Source: Lineus longissimus
Taxonomy: Eukaryota; Nemertea; Pilidiophora; Heteronemertea; Lineidae
Direction of reading: 5' to 3'
Assembly (NCBI RefSeq): GCF_910592395.1
Contig: NC_088323.1
Span: 2,046,001 to 2,110,000, forward strand
DNA: 64,000 nucleotides
The notes under the pieces are model-generated. The model was not told the DNA's origin, made no database searches, and worked only from the letters and a program-made list of their open reading frames with translations. Below, in pieces: positions 25,401-36,649 of this stretch (positions within the stretch are counted from its first letter, which is position 1; the number at the start of each line of letters is the position of its first letter). Both the position numbers and the translations under genes were made by a program.

Positions 25401-28400
25401 TCTCATTGCTATGACAACCAGTAGCATGTTGCAACAGGAAAATGCCTCATCCAGACGATATGATGAGAAAACATTATGATAATTCTAAAATGAAGGAATG
25501 ACACTGTCAAGCGATCTCTATTCATGACATTTTAGATGCAGTTTATCATTCCAATGATTTTCCATCCCCATGGTAACCGTAACCAAGGTGACAGACTCCC
25601 TAGCAACCATGCTTTCTAATCAGACATCTTTACGTACTATTGGCAACTTAGTCTCAGAAGTCTCAGATGACTGTCAAATGCAATAAAGAGAGAGTATATT
25701 CTATTTCCCCATACCAGATTCTGTTGAGAATTATGACTTACACATATTTTCCTTAGTGACAGTGCCTAGCAACAATTGCCATAGTAACAGCACGTGGTAT
25801 GAAAGCCCTTCTTACCAGTTTTCCTTAGCAAGTTTGCACAGTTATCCCAACAACATGTGAGTAAACAATGAGACTATAAACAGGGAAATTGTTGCTAACC
25901 ATTACGTTTAAATAGGTTAACGAAACTAATAAACAAAATACATTAATCTTGCCCTCCTTGACTTACCCGATGTTCCGTCATGATTTCATAATGGCGGTCT
26001 TGTTTTTCTTCGGCCTAGAGTTAGATGAACAAACAAACAATGCACGCATTAGTAACAGGATTAGCAGTTAGGGGGCGCAGCGCAGACAGGATGTGAGGAA
26101 CTGATTCAATGGTGAAACGGTGCAAAAGGATCATACAGTATTGGTACCCCCTCTGGAGGGCCCATCCATTACTTCCGTCCAGTCAAAAGTCAAGAAAGAG
26201 AATCATAATGTTTCATCGTATCAGAAGTTTTCCCGAGTGACCAATATCTGCACGAGTTTCAAAACTGGAGGTGAAAAACACAAATCTTTAGTCCTGAACC
26301 GAAAGTGCATTGATGCAGTTTAGATTCAACAGTTATGGTTTGGGTTTGACATACACATCACAAAATACTGATGCCACTCAACAAAGGCCCGTTAATTATT
26401 AATAAACAACCTTACAAGTGTTGAAGCGGAATCCGTAGGAAATTTACCAATTTATAAAAGCGCACCCTCACTGAGTGTCAAAATTAGTCTGTTGAAAAAG
26501 TGTTAGCAGCATGGGACAGATCTGGTGCAAGCCTATTGTTATTTTGAGTTCATGCACCAGAAATGTATGAAGAGGTTCCCGAATCTGCACTTGTTGTAAC
26601 AAAATACAAACTCAGGTATCTAAAGAGTACGGAGTACGTTCATTAGAGTTAAACTTTTAATACGAAACGCAAGGTACAGAGACCATCAAGATCGAACATA
26701 TTACTGACCAAATGTATTTGGCAATTTGGTGGTCAGTGTTAACAGTATTAACAATACGCGACTCTATATCAGTCAAATGAGTTTCTAAATCGTTTTATAT
26801 GGTCATTTTCAGTCTGAGTACACAGTCAGTGCAGTGGTCATTTGCTTACTCTTTAAGAAAATGGTGTGAATACACGACTATGTGCCAAAGAAAATAAAGG
26901 GATTTGTGCACCGTATCATAATGTGGATATAGACAATACCGCAACCTGAAGTATGATCAACATATCACAGTAATCATGCTTGAATATTTATAGAATGAAA
27001 ATGAGATTTCACAGCTTTCTGCGATAATACCGACATTTGTACTTAAAATCATATGACCGTGCAGGATGCTTTTTTGTTTGACAAGTAAGTACTGGTTGTC
27101 TAGTTCTAGTTGGCCTCAGACAACCACATCAGATATCAGAAGCCCTACAGTGCATGCGATTGACTGAGTCAGAGGGTGCGGCTCCAACATGTCCCGAGGG
27201 TGACCTAAAATGTTGCAGTCTTATAATTCTAGTATCAGCAAGCATGACCTACCTCAGAAATGGCCCCAAACAGCTGATGATAAATGCAAAATTACAACTC
27301 ATTCTTATCAATGCTTTACATGCTTATTTTTTCCATCCTGCATCCTACATCTAATTGCATTTTATAATGTCAAGGCACAATGGCAATGAAATAATTCTAT
27401 TGAGCCCAAGGAAGACCAGTAAATTGAGTCTCCTTTCAATCTATTGCAAAACGGGGTGTCATTGGACAAGGACATCATTTGAAGACGTAGTTTCAAGACT
27501 TCATTCACTTGATAGTTGGTATCCGGTAGTCTCACAGTTGCCATCATAGAGGAGGGATAGGACGATCAGTTTTGAATGTATCTGGGTTTACAGTATTGAG
27601 TCAAGATAAGTGGCACCCATGCCTGTATTTTATGATATTATCTTACACCCAAATGATAAGACGATTTCATATTTGTAAGTGACGGTGCGTGACTCATGCT
27701 AAAAGATTTCCCATAAAGAAGTCTGTGTACACCATTAGGCTCCGCAAGACACTCCAGTCATTTCAACATGTTCAATCAATCTTTACACTTCCGTGCAGTT
27801 GTTTTCAACCAAATATCAAATATGTGGCCTGAACTGGCAAAAGGCGACACGTGTCACAGACAGATAAAAGGAGAAAAAAAGGGAGAAAAAATAACTTTGT
27901 CCCAAAATTTTGTTTTCTTCAGGAAAATCAATGTTTAGGTCATGAACCTCCTTTTAGTTGTTTTGAATCTGCCAGGAGGATATTACAGTCGAGTAAGACA
28001 TCAGAATGGTTTTCTTATCGCGTAACTATTATTTTGATGAATAAGAGGAATTAGATAGATTGATAGAATAAGAGAAAAAGATCTAGGTCAAGGGATATAT
28101 ACAAAGGTCATTATATTACGAAAAATCTAATCACTAGAAATTCAAAATCGTCAGAAGGGCCTCTGCCAGGGGTTCTTAGCTTCCATTTTACAAAGCCCAA
28201 CAAACCTGGCAGAAACCCTGCTAGTGTGTTAGGGCCTAATTTTCACATTGACTAAATGCTACTGGCACTTTGTACAATTTTTCTAGTTGATTAGGTAAAA
28301 CTAAAACCAGCAGTGCTGAAATGGTACACATCGAAAGACAAATTTGAATTTTTACTAAAACCTTGAAGTTTTTTAATGTTGGGAAGGTACATGAGATACA

Positions 28401-31400
28401 TTTATTAAGATATTATGAAACTCTGCTAAGCCACAACCATGAGATCTTATGCCATGCTATATTATGATGAGGGACGATTAGAGCTACCTATGGTCAGGCT
28501 GGCCGGGAAAAGACTTGTTCAGATTTGATTGTTGGTTGACGGCATCGGCTGATCTCCATCAGCCACAGGACTGAGAAATCCATAGTGAATGGGTGAAATA
28601 TCTACAAGGTCAATTTCATCTTGCCTGTGATTAAAGTCGGATCATTAAGAAAGCTGATGAACCTTCTTGGATCTATAATAACTTTTGGAACAAATCAAGT
28701 TCATTGGTGAAGCAAGTCGTTTCCCAGTGAAATGTTACACCAATCCTGTGTAAGTTGCCTCATGCTACGAACATGATGACAAAAAAATGACGAGACAAGT
28801 CATACCCTAGGAATCGGAACGCCGCCAGCTTTCTGCTGCTCGTCACTCTAAAATCGAAACACATGTACACAAAAAAATTACACAAAAAATTACGATCACA
28901 GGAAAATATTTCTCCAACAGAAAAAATTGCTGTGTGCTACTGAACTGCAATGACGAAAAGACAGGCTTTTAAACAAATGGACACACTTTTTGGAAGGCCC
29001 ATCAGGGGCACACCTGAAAGTGCACATAAACAGTTGGTTGAATGTTTGTGGACAGTTTCAGATGCACTTCTGCAATCACCTCCGATGCAGAAACTGTATA
29101 TCAGTTGCATGGTTAGCTTGGATCACAGCGGGTGCAAATGCAAACAGTTTTTCTGCCAATTTTTCTTGATTGATGCCTCCAGCCTAAACATTGCTCATGA
29201 TATGAAGCAACGTACCGCTGCCGATATTGCATGGTTCAGCAGGTATTGCTGCACAATTCGATAGCTCTGATCAACAGGGTCTGAGTCACCAGGTTCAACG
29301 CTCAGTAATAGCTTCCTCCATCTCATGAGGTTTGAGAAATGCTCCTCGAGCAAGATGTACAGAAATTCAACTCAAGAATGAAAGGCACATAATGTTTACT
29401 GCATATGATTGCTAACAAACAACTTTCACATTTATCACCATGTACCCAACATCACCCTGAGCTTATTATCTTCTTCATGTTCTTTTATTTAGAAATCCCT
29501 TCTGACCATGCAAGGAGAGGAGCATGACTCTGGGTGTGACGAAGCATGTATCTGAGTTGAGTCTAATGAAATATCAACGGGTCCTGTCTCAACTCAAGAT
29601 GAAGCAAAAATTGTGATCAGGAACAGCCCTCTGCTTATCTCTCTTCTTTGGGTTATCACACTGAACACAGAGATTTGGATGCTCATTTCTTTGTCAGTCC
29701 AAGGCTGATACTACAGAAACTCCCCTAGATAATGTTGTCATCCAGGGCTTACATACCTCTTTCTGTTGCCTCTCCAGTTCCCGCATCCTGATTTCCCGGG
29801 CCTCGGACCGGGCGGCCCTCTTTGCAGCCAACCGCTGCTCAGCCTGAAGATAGAAAAGGGAAGTTGGTTTTAGAATAATCATGATGTCATAGCCACTGTT
29901 TCTACAAGTTTGAGTAAGTAATACAGACGAGTAGAAAATAATTGCATTGTATCTTGCTGAAAGGAAATTATCGTAACTGATAAAGTTTCGGGGAGGGGGG
30001 GGGCAAAAGTCTGCAATCGGAAACATTCTGACCCATCTGGCATGTCTAGGGAGGGAAGCAAACCCACCAATCCCCCACCCCACACCCCCTCTAATGTTTA
30101 CAGACTGGCTTTTTAAGTACCACACCAGCTAGTATTTCAGACGGTATCAGACAGTTGACATTGAAAGTATTGATGTGTTTATTGCATGTAGTATTTAAAA
30201 CATGCATGTACTATGCAGTACATTGTGTTTACAAGCTATCAATGAACTGATACAATGTAGAAGGATATTGATGGATCCTCACTGACAGCCACAGCTGCTA
30301 ACTCCGGCTGTCACAGTCTCTGTTGTAGTTCAACAGAATACCCAGTGGTGGCAGTACTTAAAATCAGTTGACGTCGCAGTATGGGCTATCTATTACGCAC
30401 ATATTTGAAGGTCTACCGTACTCCCAAGAGCTTCCCTGGACTTCTATGCAGAAGACCTACAGAACCTAAAGCCCAATCAACACATCGTATGCCTGAATTC
30501 CCCCAAGTCTACCCGGAAGGAAAACTAGACTGTTTTACACATGAACCACTATTATGTGGCTTGATCTGACAAAATGTCAACTTTTGATAGATTTAGTATA
30601 CAGTATACACTACACAATTGTTATGTGCTGCTGCTGTATCTAGTCAAGCATGTCAAGTGACTTCCCCAAATCCATAACATGGCTTTATAATTTATAGTTT
30701 ACCGCTGTAGAACAATTGCTTTTGACATGTTTGTTACACATGGAGCTGAAAACCTCAAGTCCTTCCAGTCAAGTTGGACTGGAATACGACCTTTGGTTAT
30801 GTTCACATGAAGCAAAATCAGAGTAAGATCAATCCGACTATGATGGTTGGTTCGTTCTCCATACTTCAAATAATGCCACACATTGTCCTCTGACAGAATG
30901 CAGTGTAAACATACTCTGAGCAAACTATGTCTGTTGATACAAATATGACCAAACAAATGATGGACATTGACTATCAGACATATTCTATTTGATATGCGGG
31001 CAAAAATAATTTGGAACTAGGCCATTTCAGTGCAAATAATGCATGGTTAGGTCTGCAAGAATCAACCTCCAAGAATCATTCTCTGGATTGAGATTTTATT
31101 GGAACCGGACATGCTGAGAGTAACCCAATTGGCACCAACAGAGACTCACAAGAGCAAACACAGAAGAAAACTCACCACATCAAAGTAGCCCTGAACCTCG
31201 AAATCGCAATCAAGAACTCCTATTTCAACCGAAATCATCATTAACACTTCCAATCAAATAGGTTACCCTGCCTTTAGTTTCAAAGATTTCTATCCAAGAA
31301 CATCAATGTTTTGAAGCCGATAGATGACTAAGTGTGAGCATAATGTTTCAACTCCGCTGGCAAATTGGCAATCTAAAATTTATCACAAGATTTTTACGGA

Positions 31401-34400
31401 CAAAGGCCACAGCTCACAATAATTGGAGGCTGAAAATGCTATTTTCAAGGAGGAAATGGCCAAAATAGCTCCTATTCTACCAACTGGGCATTACGTAATA
31501 CATACAAGGTGATAAAAAGATAAGAATATTTTTGGAGGCGACCAGATCAAAAGAATGTAAAGAGCAAAATCTATTGTTGAATATTTATCTTGGAGAGACG
31601 GAATCCCACATTCCCGTGGATGGTAATTCTGATAAAAGTGGACTAGCTCTTCATATCGTCATTTTCCCAAAACCTTCAAAATCAAAGTCAATGTCAAATA
31701 CGAGAATCGAAGATTTGTTGCAAACATATTTCACACCAACACGAGATGTGCTAAGCCCTAATTTGCAGACTCAGAATCTGTGACGCTGTCCCCAGGGTGC
31801 AATCTAGGAGAGATTGAATGCCAGATTGGCGATAATGCTCTCCTATCACCCAGAATGCATGTCTCGTACTTGCTACACGCTATTAAAAAACTTGAAGTGT
31901 ACCTAGGGTATTTCCAAACACAGGCAGCGAATGACTTCAGGAATGGTCAGTGTTCGCCATCCCAGATTTCTTCTTCAACGTCTGGAAAGCGTGAATGAGC
32001 AAACTTACCGAATCACCTCTCACTTAGGTATCCAGGTTTTCAGAGACTATTTGATGAACACAACCAAAATCCCTATGAATTGGCAGAACAGAGAGTATTT
32101 TTCTAAGGTGGGGCTCATTACCCAGTCCACTGAACATCCAAAGGCACTGTTTTATACACAGGCTACCAGCTGGCTAAATATTGGAGGAGATTCAAGATCT
32201 TGTTTGGATAGAAAATACAAATTGTTGGTGGACAAGATGACCATGAAAGATGTTTTGTTTTCTGAAATATCCCGCCTTTGACTCTCGTTTGGCACGATGG
32301 AAAATTGCAAATGAGTGAAAAAAATTGCAATTAACATGATTGACAATTTCCGACTGCTTTATCAGCTTACCTTGTCCTGAATGTTATGGAGCAATGCTGA
32401 GATGCTGCCAACAATGTTGATGCTCTGGACACCAAATAATGATCCCGCACCCAAGGATGGACCAGGTAAAGATGGACTGGGCGTGGCGGACGGGTACGAG
32501 TCTGTGCTACTAGACAGACTACTCGAAGGGGACACAGTCTTTGTAATCTTCTTATCCATGTCGTCTAAACTTCCACGTCTGGATGTCGGACGGTTATCCA
32601 AACTGAACTTCCGGAATATATTCGACATACTGTTTGACCGTGTTAATCCGATGCGTGCTGCAAGACTTTTCTTCCTGGACTTTGGACTGCCATTTTCTTT
32701 CATGTCCAACTTCGGTGGTTCATCGACTTTATCGACTTTGTCATGAACGATTCGCAGGACGCTTCCAGAGCTGTTTGATCGGTGCAGCCCCATACGTTTT
32801 ACAAAACTAAGTTTCTTACTTCCCGCCTTCCTATTTGATGCGCCTGAACCGACCAACAGCAGACCAGGTTTGATTGGTGGACTTGAAACTCCTGGCCCAC
32901 TGATCTTGTTCTTACGGTCGCCAGCCAAGCTTTTTGAGCGCACAATTGCTGATTTATCCTGCAGGCTTAGTCTCTGGTTATGGTCACTCGATAGGCTATG
33001 GGACCGTTTCACGACCGCACCCTCTTTGCCTTTGTTACTCATTTTGATGTTTTACTTTAAAATTCCTTTTTAAAAATTTGCTTTTCTATGCCATGATACA
33101 TGTAGTCTCAGCATCTATACCATAGCATTGTTATTTCCTTTCTATTCCTCCCTGTCCAAGACAACTAACAACCAGTGTCCTTTATCATTTCCCACACAGC
33201 GTTTCTAAACGCATTATCATAGCCGATTCAGGATGAGCTATTTTCTGTAATAATGATTGATTGTTCGTCATTTAGCAAGGCATACTTTTCATAATCATAT
33301 CAATCAATATGCTTCATCTACACTCACATACACCAGTTATAACATCAGAATTCGGACTGTGGAAAAACTCCACATCGAAATCTTTTCATAATTCCTGCTG
33401 AAGACCTCTGAAAACAATCCGACTGAACAGAATTCCATTTGATAATTATAGCAATAGCATAGCTCTCATCAATCCAGACTGAGACAAAGGTACTGACAGG
33501 CCATAGGAGACACCAACTAGTTACAGCAGCAATACACACAATGCCGATGATTCCTACTCTATTTCCAACAACTGCAGCACGAATCTAGGATTGAATTTGT
33601 GTGCCTCCACTGTCTTCAGATCCACCCAAACTGAATGAAGTGTCAATGTGCTTACAGGCCTGGTCTTCAAGTCATTATGCATGATTTAAAACAGTGGAAA
33701 GAAGTCTTACATTGCAATATATGCATGGTTCCTATAAACTGAAGACCCACGATGGGCTAATCGCACCCCATTCATACAGCGCTGTTCACCAACCATTCAA
33801 TTAGAAAAGATTGGCGGCCATTTGGATTGTCTTATGGCTGCTGTTATGTAAAGTAACATTGTCAATAGGCCCTGGCGTTGTTGACAGGTCAGTGTAGGAT
33901 AAGTATGTACACAATCTGAGGGAATTCCAGCAGGAATTGACTTTTAACCCCTTCTGGTGACCCCGTACAAGACACCAATTTAATTAGCGTTAACATGTAG
34001 TTATACTAATCATTTGCTTGGCCCTACATGTCTTAAATGTTGGGCTACCGGTCAGAGTGGCATGAGCAAATCAGTACCTGGTTTTGTGCACATCTTCATG
34101 ATGGATGGGTAATCAATCAAAACTACACTGTTTGAATAGTTGAGCCTGTACTTCAATTGCCAAACCATAGCACCCCTCTGCTCTTCTAGACCTTTACAGT
34201 ATTATTAAACTAGTGCTGCTCAGAACCAACATTTTGATTCAAAGAATAGGCCAAGAACAACTCTCCTCAGTAAGTGGTTTAGTTGGCTTGGATCACATAA
34301 CTGGGACGGATCAATAAACTCATTGAATGTACAGAGATAGTGTGTAAATTTTAGGTGACTCATCTCAATTGACAGGAATAGGTCGAGAAATTGGAAATTG

Positions 34401-35466
34401 CCTATACTTCGGAGTCATGTGTCTTCGAACATAACTAATTACAAAACTCACTTTCCTTTTCCTGCCTTCGCAGTCATGTGTCTTCGAAACATAACTAATT
34501 ACAAAACTCACTTTCCTTTTCCTGCCCCCCCCCCCCCCCCCCCTAGTCCCACTCACTCTGATTCAGTATCATGCATGAAACTCTGATTCTGAACAGGCTA
34601 TAAAAATACATCTATGTCTATACCACCCCTTGGCAAACCTGCAATGTTGTGACTACCACTACTCTAGGAGGCCAGGTGCTGGAAGACTCCTGCATGAATC
34701 ATTGGATTATTTGTGTTACAAAAAAGTTACCTGGGCATGCAACTGTAATACATACATTACAGTACAGGTGCAATGTACATGCAGTGAGCTCTTTGTAGCA
34801 TTTAGCACATAAACATTGTACATGTATTGCATTGCAACTAAACCAGTCAATACTCGACCTTGCTATTGATGAGATGATATGGTAATTAGTCTGACGTAGT
34901 TGGATCAATTCGATTAATTGTGGGTTCTGAAAGATAGGGGTGGTCGGGCAAGCAGAGTATGCTATTGATTATTTTGAGTGACTTTCCAACCTTTCATTCA
35001 CTAGGATTCGAGCCCACATACTGATGGGCCTGAGTAGCCACATGGCACACGTACACATGAATAGTCATGAAAGTCATGTCCAGTAACTGTCCTGCAGCCA
35101 ACCATTTTCTTGCCCTGGCCACCTTGGTCGCCCATGTACATGCAGAGTACACGATCAACACAGATGACAATCAGAAGGATCAAAGAAAGTGACTTGCCCA
35201 TGGTCGTATAAAGCGGTGTGATGTGCCTGTGTTGGAGTCCCAACACCTTACCACTAGACCAAGCTGGCCCTCTACTCTAAAAAGTAAAATGCTAAATTAA
35301 GTTTATGATAAATTGGTAAATAAAAGTTTCTTAATTTTTTGAATTAACCTACCTCTCTTGCAATTTGGTTCAATGCCTGGTCCTCTGCTGTGAATGTTCT
35401 CTGGGAACCAGCCGACTGGCGTCTCCGCCCTGATGCATACTGGTTGGAATTGGTTGGAGAACTCAT
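16440..35466 (-). CDS. LRRFIP2: LRRFIP2-type flightless-interacting scaffold protein
   Basis: The coding exons in transcript order are 35466-35353, 29843-29757, 28847-28806, 26014-25967, 22084-21989, 21432-21262, 21110-21018, 20566-20452, 20084-20061, 18809-18760, 18513-18393, 18162-18127, 17377-17298, 17160-17056 and 16544-16440 (TAA stop). All junctions are GT-AG and in phase. All exons together give 428 residues. Family signatures as I recall them: [18 protein letters not shown] (exon 2), SNAQLDNEK (exon 6), [12 protein letters not shown] (exon 13), [10 protein letters not shown] (exon 14) and a C-terminus [14 protein letters not shown]. The protein is mostly coiled coil with a Ser-rich stretch in exon 5. 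Known family roles are binding Flightless-I, modulating MyD88/Toll-like signalling and binding Dishevelled. Exons 28806-28847, 20061-20084 and 18127-18162 look optional. The vertebrate pair LRRFIP1/LRRFIP2 cannot be excluded as co-orthologues. Confidence 0.93.
16563..16958. mobile_element. TTAA-flanked MITE, copy 2 (last LRRFIP2 intron)
   Basis: It has the same ends and internal hairpin sequence (CTACGCCATCGCCATCTTCA) as copies 1 and 3, with the hairpin motif repeated. The left TTAA has decayed to TGAA; the right end is GTGTTAA. Confidence 0.75.
18127..18162 (-). CDS. LRRFIP2: LRRFIP2 36-nt cassette exon
   Basis: It begins and ends in phase 1 and adds [12 protein letters not shown] plus one carried base. 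Skipping it joins the flanking exons as EIQREANKQ, which is very close to the vertebrate sequence at this point as I recall it. It is therefore probably alternatively spliced. The borders are TTCCAG and GTACCT. Confidence 0.55.
18274..18391. repeat. 49-bp direct repeat that duplicates a splice donor
   Basis: 2.4 copies start at 18274, 18323 and 18372. Each contains ACTTAC, so the minus-strand donor GTAAGT of the LRRFIP2 exon at 18393-18513 is present three times (ending at 18392, 18343 and 18294). Confidence 0.85.
20061..20084 (-). CDS. LRRFIP2: LRRFIP2 24-nt microexon
   Basis: It is phase 1 to phase 1 and adds ALDDDLDP. Skipping gives DGSLDERIKK across the flanking exons, matching the vertebrate pattern GPLDVRLRK as I recall it. 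It is likely an optional microexon. Confidence 0.5.
20600..20724. repeat. Hairpin MITE in an LRRFIP2 intron
   Basis: The arms at 20600-20637 and 20688-20724 are inverted copies (GACTAGCAAATGCTTTTA and its complement). There is no coding content. Confidence 0.65.
21506..21928 (+). mobile_element. tRNA-derived SINE with 13-bp target duplication
   Basis: The body is 21519-21915, flanked by ATCACTTGTCGGT at 21506-21518 and 21916-21928. The head is tRNA-like, with an A box TGGCCTAGTGG and a B box GGGTTCGATCC, and the tail is GAAGAAGAA. It is inserted in an LRRFIP2 intron, antisense to that gene. Confidence 0.9.
22803..22979. mobile_element. Nearly full-length hairpin MITE
   Basis: The outer arms (22803-22838 and 22943-22979) and inner arms (22857-22885 and 22896-22922) are both inverted, so almost the whole element can fold. 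The ends are AAGGCCGAAGTTACAT, with TA on both flanks. Confidence 0.7.
24695..24904. mobile_element. Tc1/mariner-type MITE
   Basis: The terminal repeats are CAGTACTGGTCAAAAGT at left and the near complement at right, each flanked by TA. This is the usual Tc1-like end and target. No transposase frame was found. Confidence 0.65.
26065..26080 (+). promoter_or_regulatory. CTCF-like motif in an LRRFIP2 intron
   Basis: CAGTTAGGGGGCGCAG contains the AGGGGGCGC core of the remembered CTCF motif. Sequence match only. Confidence 0.25.
28806..28847 (-). CDS. LRRFIP2: LRRFIP2 42-nt exon, probably optional
   Basis: It is phase 0 at both ends and encodes [14 protein letters not shown]. The recalled vertebrate LRRFIP2 goes directly from RQQKE to a sequence like the next exon ([12 protein letters not shown]), so this exon looks like an insertion or cassette. 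The splice borders are good. Confidence 0.5.
31176..31241 (-). CDS. LRRFIP2: Candidate short alternative first exon of LRRFIP2
   Basis: An in-frame ATG at 31241 opens 22 codons ending FEVQGYFDV at a good donor (GTG then GTGAGT), in phase 0. That phase matches the acceptor of exon 2 (29843). Such a short frame can occur by chance, so support is modest. Confidence 0.3.
32371..33042 (-). CDS. LRRFIP2: Candidate alternative first exon of LRRFIP2, Ser/Arg-rich
   Basis: This is a 224-codon frame from ATG at 33042 to a GTAAGC donor after IQDK at 32371, in phase 0. It fits the acceptor of LRRFIP2 exon 2. The product is basic and Ser-rich with repeated kinase-type motifs ([40 protein letters not shown]). 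Joined to exon 2 it would give a protein of about 614 residues in place of the 38-residue usual start. It lies in LRRFIP2 intron 1 on the same strand. Alternatively it is part of a nested gene, but I see no partner exons. Dense coding content and a clean donor support a real exon. Confidence 0.65.
34413..34543. repeat. 59-bp direct repeat followed by poly-C
   Basis: Two near-identical copies start at 34413 and 34472 (AGTCATGTGTCTTCGAA), followed by a run of about 18 C. The site is intronic and probably length-variable. Confidence 0.8.
35003..35275 (-). mobile_element. Candidate tRNA-derived SINE with displaced B box
   Basis: Read on minus, TGGTCTAGTGGTAA (35261-35248) matches an A box and is preceded by a tRNA-like start. 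A B-box-like GGGCTCGAATCCT occurs only about 235 bases further on (35015-35003). It may be rearranged, or a SINE with an insertion. Confidence 0.4.
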
Positions 35467-35553
35467 CTTGTATTTGCTTTTTCTATTCCTCCAGAACCAA
35501 AGTTAAATCCGAATATATGTTAAATCCTTGTTAGTTAGTAATCCTGGAGATCT
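35467..35553 (-). other. LRRFIP2: 5' UTR part of LRRFIP2 exon carrying the start codon
   Basis: An acceptor (TTTTTGCAG) precedes position 35553, 87 bases upstream of the ATG. At least one further non-coding exon should therefore lie upstream, toward 36250-36600. I could not place it. Confidence 0.55.
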
Positions 35554-36649
35554 CTGCAAAAATAAAGGAATGATAAGCTATTGAAGTCAACCTGAGGCAG
35601 TGAGTATGACTGTGTCGCCACTGACTTGGTGAGCCAAGATTTCATCTCATGTGATAGTGAAGGCAACTCCTTGGGTGAACACATACATTTCCTTTGGCAA
35701 TGGCAGGGCCATTTTCGTGAATTTCAAAACCTACATAACCTATGCATTTGTATGTGGATTTTAATGATAACAGCTGAAATCTGTTTTAACTTGGAAAACA
35801 GCGATACCTCCGCAAGAGGGGTAGGCCTTGTCAAACATTTCCAGTTTCCTCTTCCAAATATTCATGTTGGCAAAAATGACACATCAGATAGATGGCCGCT
35901 GGATGTATTTGTTGATTAAGTTTCTGATCTGATTGACATTCATGCTGTCGAAAATGTATAAAATGATGGGGAAAGAGGAAAAGTCAAAATGATGCATGGA
36001 TCATATGTTCTCATTGGATGGGCTGGGGCAGAAATTTGAAAATGAAATTATTCTGGCGAACTACGCAAAATTTGGGGTTATGATACAAATTACTGCCACT
36101 TATCAAGAAATTTGCCACTAGTTAAAGTGTCAATCTTTCATTTGGTATCGTTCTTGAAAGATTTCACCGACCACAAAGTGATGAATTTATCAGTTTTTTA
36201 AGTGCAAATTCCGTACTTTTCAGAAAAGTCCACCATCTTGGAATACCGGAAATGCCCGTATGAATCATGCTACGGAAGATTATTTGACCTCACGACTAGA
36301 AAATATACAGCGGAGAATGAAAGCTACGTGTAAACGCATGCGCAGATAGTCAAATTGGGAATCGCGGTTGTTTCGCTTCCTAACCTTTTCGCCCCCAGTC
36401 GTCCACTCCAAATCGAAGTCGTTTCGCTCGCTGGGACTTTTTGTTGGGATTGGGAAGTACAAGTGTCAATGTCCCAGGAATCGATTCGAAGTCGCGAGTG
36501 CGAAACGACTTCGATTTGGAGCAAAACGATTGGGGGCGAAAAGGTCAGGGAGCGAGATGACCGGATACCTCAAAATGGCCATCAAATAAATCTGGCCGGC
36601 CGAGAAGACACAAATAAAACCACTGCAGGACTAAAATCTATGTGCCGAA
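35554..36649. promoter_or_regulatory. Shared upstream region of LRRFIP2 and GOLGA4
   Basis: The region separates the divergent start codons of the two genes and should contain the 5' UTRs and promoters of both. The part near 36300-36600 is richer in CpG than its surroundings and contains a large inverted repeat. No TATA box is evident. Confidence 0.6.
36379..36549. repeat. Inverted repeat in the shared promoter
   Basis: Arms of about 58 bp (36379-36436 and 36489-36549) share AAATCGAAGTCGTTTCGC and CTTTTCGCCCCC, inverted, around a ~52-base loop that itself begins and ends GGGAC/GTCCC. It could be a MITE or a regulatory palindrome. Confidence 0.7.

Noticed and set aside
25743-25766. Possible 24-nt extra LRRFIP2 exon before a GTAAGT donor
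   Set aside because: The acceptor has a poor pyrimidine tract and no family sequence matches the eight residues.
32381-32746. 121-residue plus-strand ORF
   Set aside because: Antisense shadow of the Ser/Arg-rich LRRFIP2 alternative exon.
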